Source: Bacteroidota bacterium
GTDB taxonomy: Bacteria; Bacteroidota; Bacteroidia; Bacteroidales; Prolixibacteraceae
Length of the DNA stretch: 64,000 nt
Assembly (NCBI GenBank): GCA_024278975.1
Contig: JAJRSD010000028.1
Span: forward strand, 1 to 64,000
Direction: 5' to 3'
The position numbers and the translations under genes are program-made. Shown piece by piece: positions 62,587 to 64,000 of the stretch. Position 1 is the first letter of the stretch; each line of letters opens with the position of its first letter. A model generated the notes under the pieces. That model did not search any database. It worked only from the letters and a program-made list of their open reading frames with translations, and was not told the origin of the DNA.

Positions 62587-63447
62587 ATGAAAATTGAAAA
62601 ACGCTATTATAGAATTCCAATACCATTAATAGAAGAGCAAAAGAAAAATGCACTAACCCGAAACTTGTATTTAACTGAAATTGGTGAAATTGAAGTGGAG
62701 CAGGGAACCATTTGGAGTGAGAACTCGACGGACGAAAATTACTTGCTGGTTTACTGTATAAAAGGAAGTGGATTTGTTCAAATTATGGGCGAGCAGATTC
62801 CAATATCCGATGATCAGTTTTTTATTATTCCCCGAAAAGAAGATTTTAAATTTTACTCTGTTTTGAATATTGATTCAAGATTTTTAATTGCCCGGTTTAA
62901 TGGAAAAAATGCCCGGCAAATGGGTAAAGAGTTTTCGCTGATTCGTAATTTAATACCATCGGTAAATAATATGGTTGCCAATCGCGAAATGTTATTCGAT
63001 GAGATTTTTAATAACCTCTCAAAAGGGTTTCATAATGAGAATATAGAATATATAAACTTTTGTTTCGGGCATCTTTTGGCAACATTTATATATGCTAACA
63101 AAAATAGCGACGACATTGCAGACGAATCGAGTCCGGTGGTCAGGCGGGCCATAAGTTTTCTGGGTAAAAGTCTGAGTGTTAAATTAACACTCAATCAAAT
63201 CGCTGTCGAAGTTGGATACTCTCCAACGTATCTTTCTACGCTGTTTAAAAAGGAGACCAACTATTCGCCAATCAGTTATTTCTCGCATCTGAAAATAGTA
63301 AAAGCCTGCGAGTTTTTAGATTATACAAATATGAAAGTGAAGGAGATTTCATTTCATCTTGGCTATTCCGATCCCTATTATTTTACAAAAGATTTTACAA
63401 AAAAGATGGGGCTGTCGCCGAGGAATTATCGTAACCGGGTGAATTAG
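62587..63447 (+). CDS. AraC-family transcriptional regulator
   Basis: The 286-residue protein has an N-terminal cupin-like sensor (WSENSTDENYLLVYCIKGSG, FFIIPRKEDFKFYSVLN) and two C-terminal helix-turn-helices (LTLNQIAVEVGYSPTYLSTL; VKEISFHLGYSDPYYFTKDF). I choose ATG 62587 because the 26 extra residues from 62509 are partly encoded by a palindromic repeat. Divergence from the corrinoid protein gene makes it the likely regulator of that cluster, though it may instead control the GntP permease downstream. Confidence 0.9.
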   Translation: MKIEKRYYRIPIPLIEEQKKNALTRNLYLTEIGEIEVEQGTIWSENSTDENYLLVYCIKGSGFVQIMGEQIPISDDQFFIIPRKEDFKFYSVLNIDSRFLIARFNGKNARQMGKEFSLIRNLIPSVNNMVANREMLFDEIFNNLSKGFHNENIEYINFCFGHLLATFIYANKNSDDIADESSPVVRRAISFLGKSLSVKLTLNQIAVEVGYSPTYLSTLFKKETNYSPISYFSHLKIVKACEFLDYTNMKVKEISFHLGYSDPYYFTKDFTKKMGLSPRNYRNRVN

Positions 63448-63456
63448 AGAGTTGCA

Positions 63457-63640
63457 GTCTCAGTCTCAGTCTCAGTTTTCAGTTTAAGAAAGTTGAGAGT
63501 TTCAGTCAACAGACAGGCTGCAAACAGAAGCTAGAAGCTAAAAGAGTTTACAGTCACAGTTTGTCATCTCGACGAGGAACGAGGAGAGATCCCACGCAAA
63601 AAGCAGGAGATTTCTCAGTCATACTTCCTTCGAAATGACA
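63457..63640. repeat. Simple repeats and a GTCAT...ATGAC element downstream of araC
   Basis: The 351-bp gap 63448-63798 holds CAGTCT repeated three times (about 63457-63475), scattered TTTTCAGT words, and an inverted-repeat element at 63563-63640 opening GTCATCTCGACGAGG and closing CCTTCGAAATGACA. This is a different family from the five copies elsewhere. No gene is seen. Confidence 0.6.
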
Positions 63641-63798
63641 GCAGGGAGCGAGAAAGTTTTCAGTCGCAGTATCAGTTTTCAGAATAAAAAAGTTTTCAGT
63701 TGTAGTTTATTAGAATTATGCCGGATGTAACCAATATTTTAATTTGAATAATTCTCTCGATATTTTAACTTTAACCACAAATTAATAGCCAAATTAAT

Positions 63799-64000
63799 AT
63801 GACCACACTATTTCTAATTTTCATAATTATTTCGGCCGTTGCAGTACTTCTGTTTATGGTGTTGAAACTCAAAATCAGCGCATTTATTTCGCTTTTAATA
63901 ACCGCTATTTATGTTGGGATTGTAGCCGGAATGCCATTGCAGGATATAACGAAATCTATTCAGGATGGAATGGCAGGAACACTTGGTTTTGTTGCAACGG
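63799..64000 (+). CDS. GntP-family gluconate/organic acid permease (5' partial)
   Basis: The frame from ATG 63799 runs off the window after 67 codons. TTLFLIFIIISAVAVLLFMV, LKLKISAFISLLITAIYVGI and DITKSIQDGMAGTLGFVA match the first helices of GntP permeases, which import gluconate or related sugar acids with protons. A sugar-acid kinase or dehydrogenase might follow outside the window. Confidence 0.85.
   Translation, partial: MTTLFLIFIIISAVAVLLFMVLKLKISAFISLLITAIYVGIVAGMPLQDITKSIQDGMAGTLGFVAT

Noticed and set aside
1-64000. tRNA, rRNA or replication origin
   Set aside because: No T-loop GGTTCGAATC-type sequence in a cloverleaf context, no rRNA-like stretch and no DnaA-box cluster were found in the gaps.

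Overview
The window reads as a chromosomal segment of a Bacteroidota bacterium, most likely an environmental member of the Bacteroidales/Marinilabiliales. The evidence is low GC with AT-rich intergenic DNA, few Shine-Dalgarno sites, several TAnnTTTG (-7 type) boxes upstream of genes, a type-B sdhCAB set, DUF4369/thioredoxin-like lipoproteins, a rhomboid with a DUF6576-like tail, TonB-plug proteins, and secreted lipoprotein hydrolases (GH2, GH10, GH26, S1 sulfatase). No rRNA, tRNA, integrase or transposase is visible. Species-level placement is not possible from the sequence alone.

Layout. 0-5.4 kb: the 5' end of a secreted protein, then a three-gene catabolic group (PHP hydrolase, class II aldolase fused to a short-chain dehydrogenase, SorE-like zinc dehydrogenase). 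5.4-9.8 kb: a clan-CD-like lipoprotein between two identical 30-bp repeats, a strongly self-complementary stretch, lysA, and an MNT/HEPN pair between perfect 27-bp repeats. 9.8-17.3 kb: glycosyltransferase, a 125-bp terminal-inverted-repeat element, tsaC, lipB-lipA, an ATP-grasp protein, ppk2, a DUF1338 protein and a hydrolase pseudogene. 17.3-36.9 kb: GH10 xylanase, sulfatase, cardiolipin synthase, ribD, prmC, an interrupted EEP gene, ribF, a cysteine-less thioredoxin-like lipoprotein, lpxH, a FabH-like synthase, rmuC, an MG2/TonB-plug protein, a putative glycosidase and a membrane-tethered LuxR regulator. 36.9-45.4 kb: a DUF4143 ATPase, a PhoD phosphatase and a GH2-GH26 pair. 45.4-57.4 kb: two rhomboids, a frameshifted mutL, lysC, an orphan efflux adaptor, and the sdhCAB operon, which carries a foreign four-helix-bundle gene and a nonsense codon in sdhC. 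57.6-64 kb: a corrinoid methyl-transfer cluster (CobW GTPase, homocysteine methyltransferase, UroD-type methyltransferase fused to two thioredoxin folds, corrinoid protein), a divergent AraC regulator and the start of a GntP permease.

Themes. First, polysaccharide use: xylanase, sulfatase, GH2 with GH26, and a possible six-hairpin glycosidase. Second, an unusual corrinoid cluster that may feed methyl groups from an unidentified donor to homocysteine. Third, genome decay: mutL is out of frame at an A7 tract, sdhC and an EEP gene each carry one in-frame TAA, and an alpha/beta hydrolase is reduced to fragments. Fourth, abundant intergenic palindromic repeats in at least four families, some touching gene starts or ends. 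The lesions could be real (a mutator lineage) or assembly errors; the sequence cannot decide.
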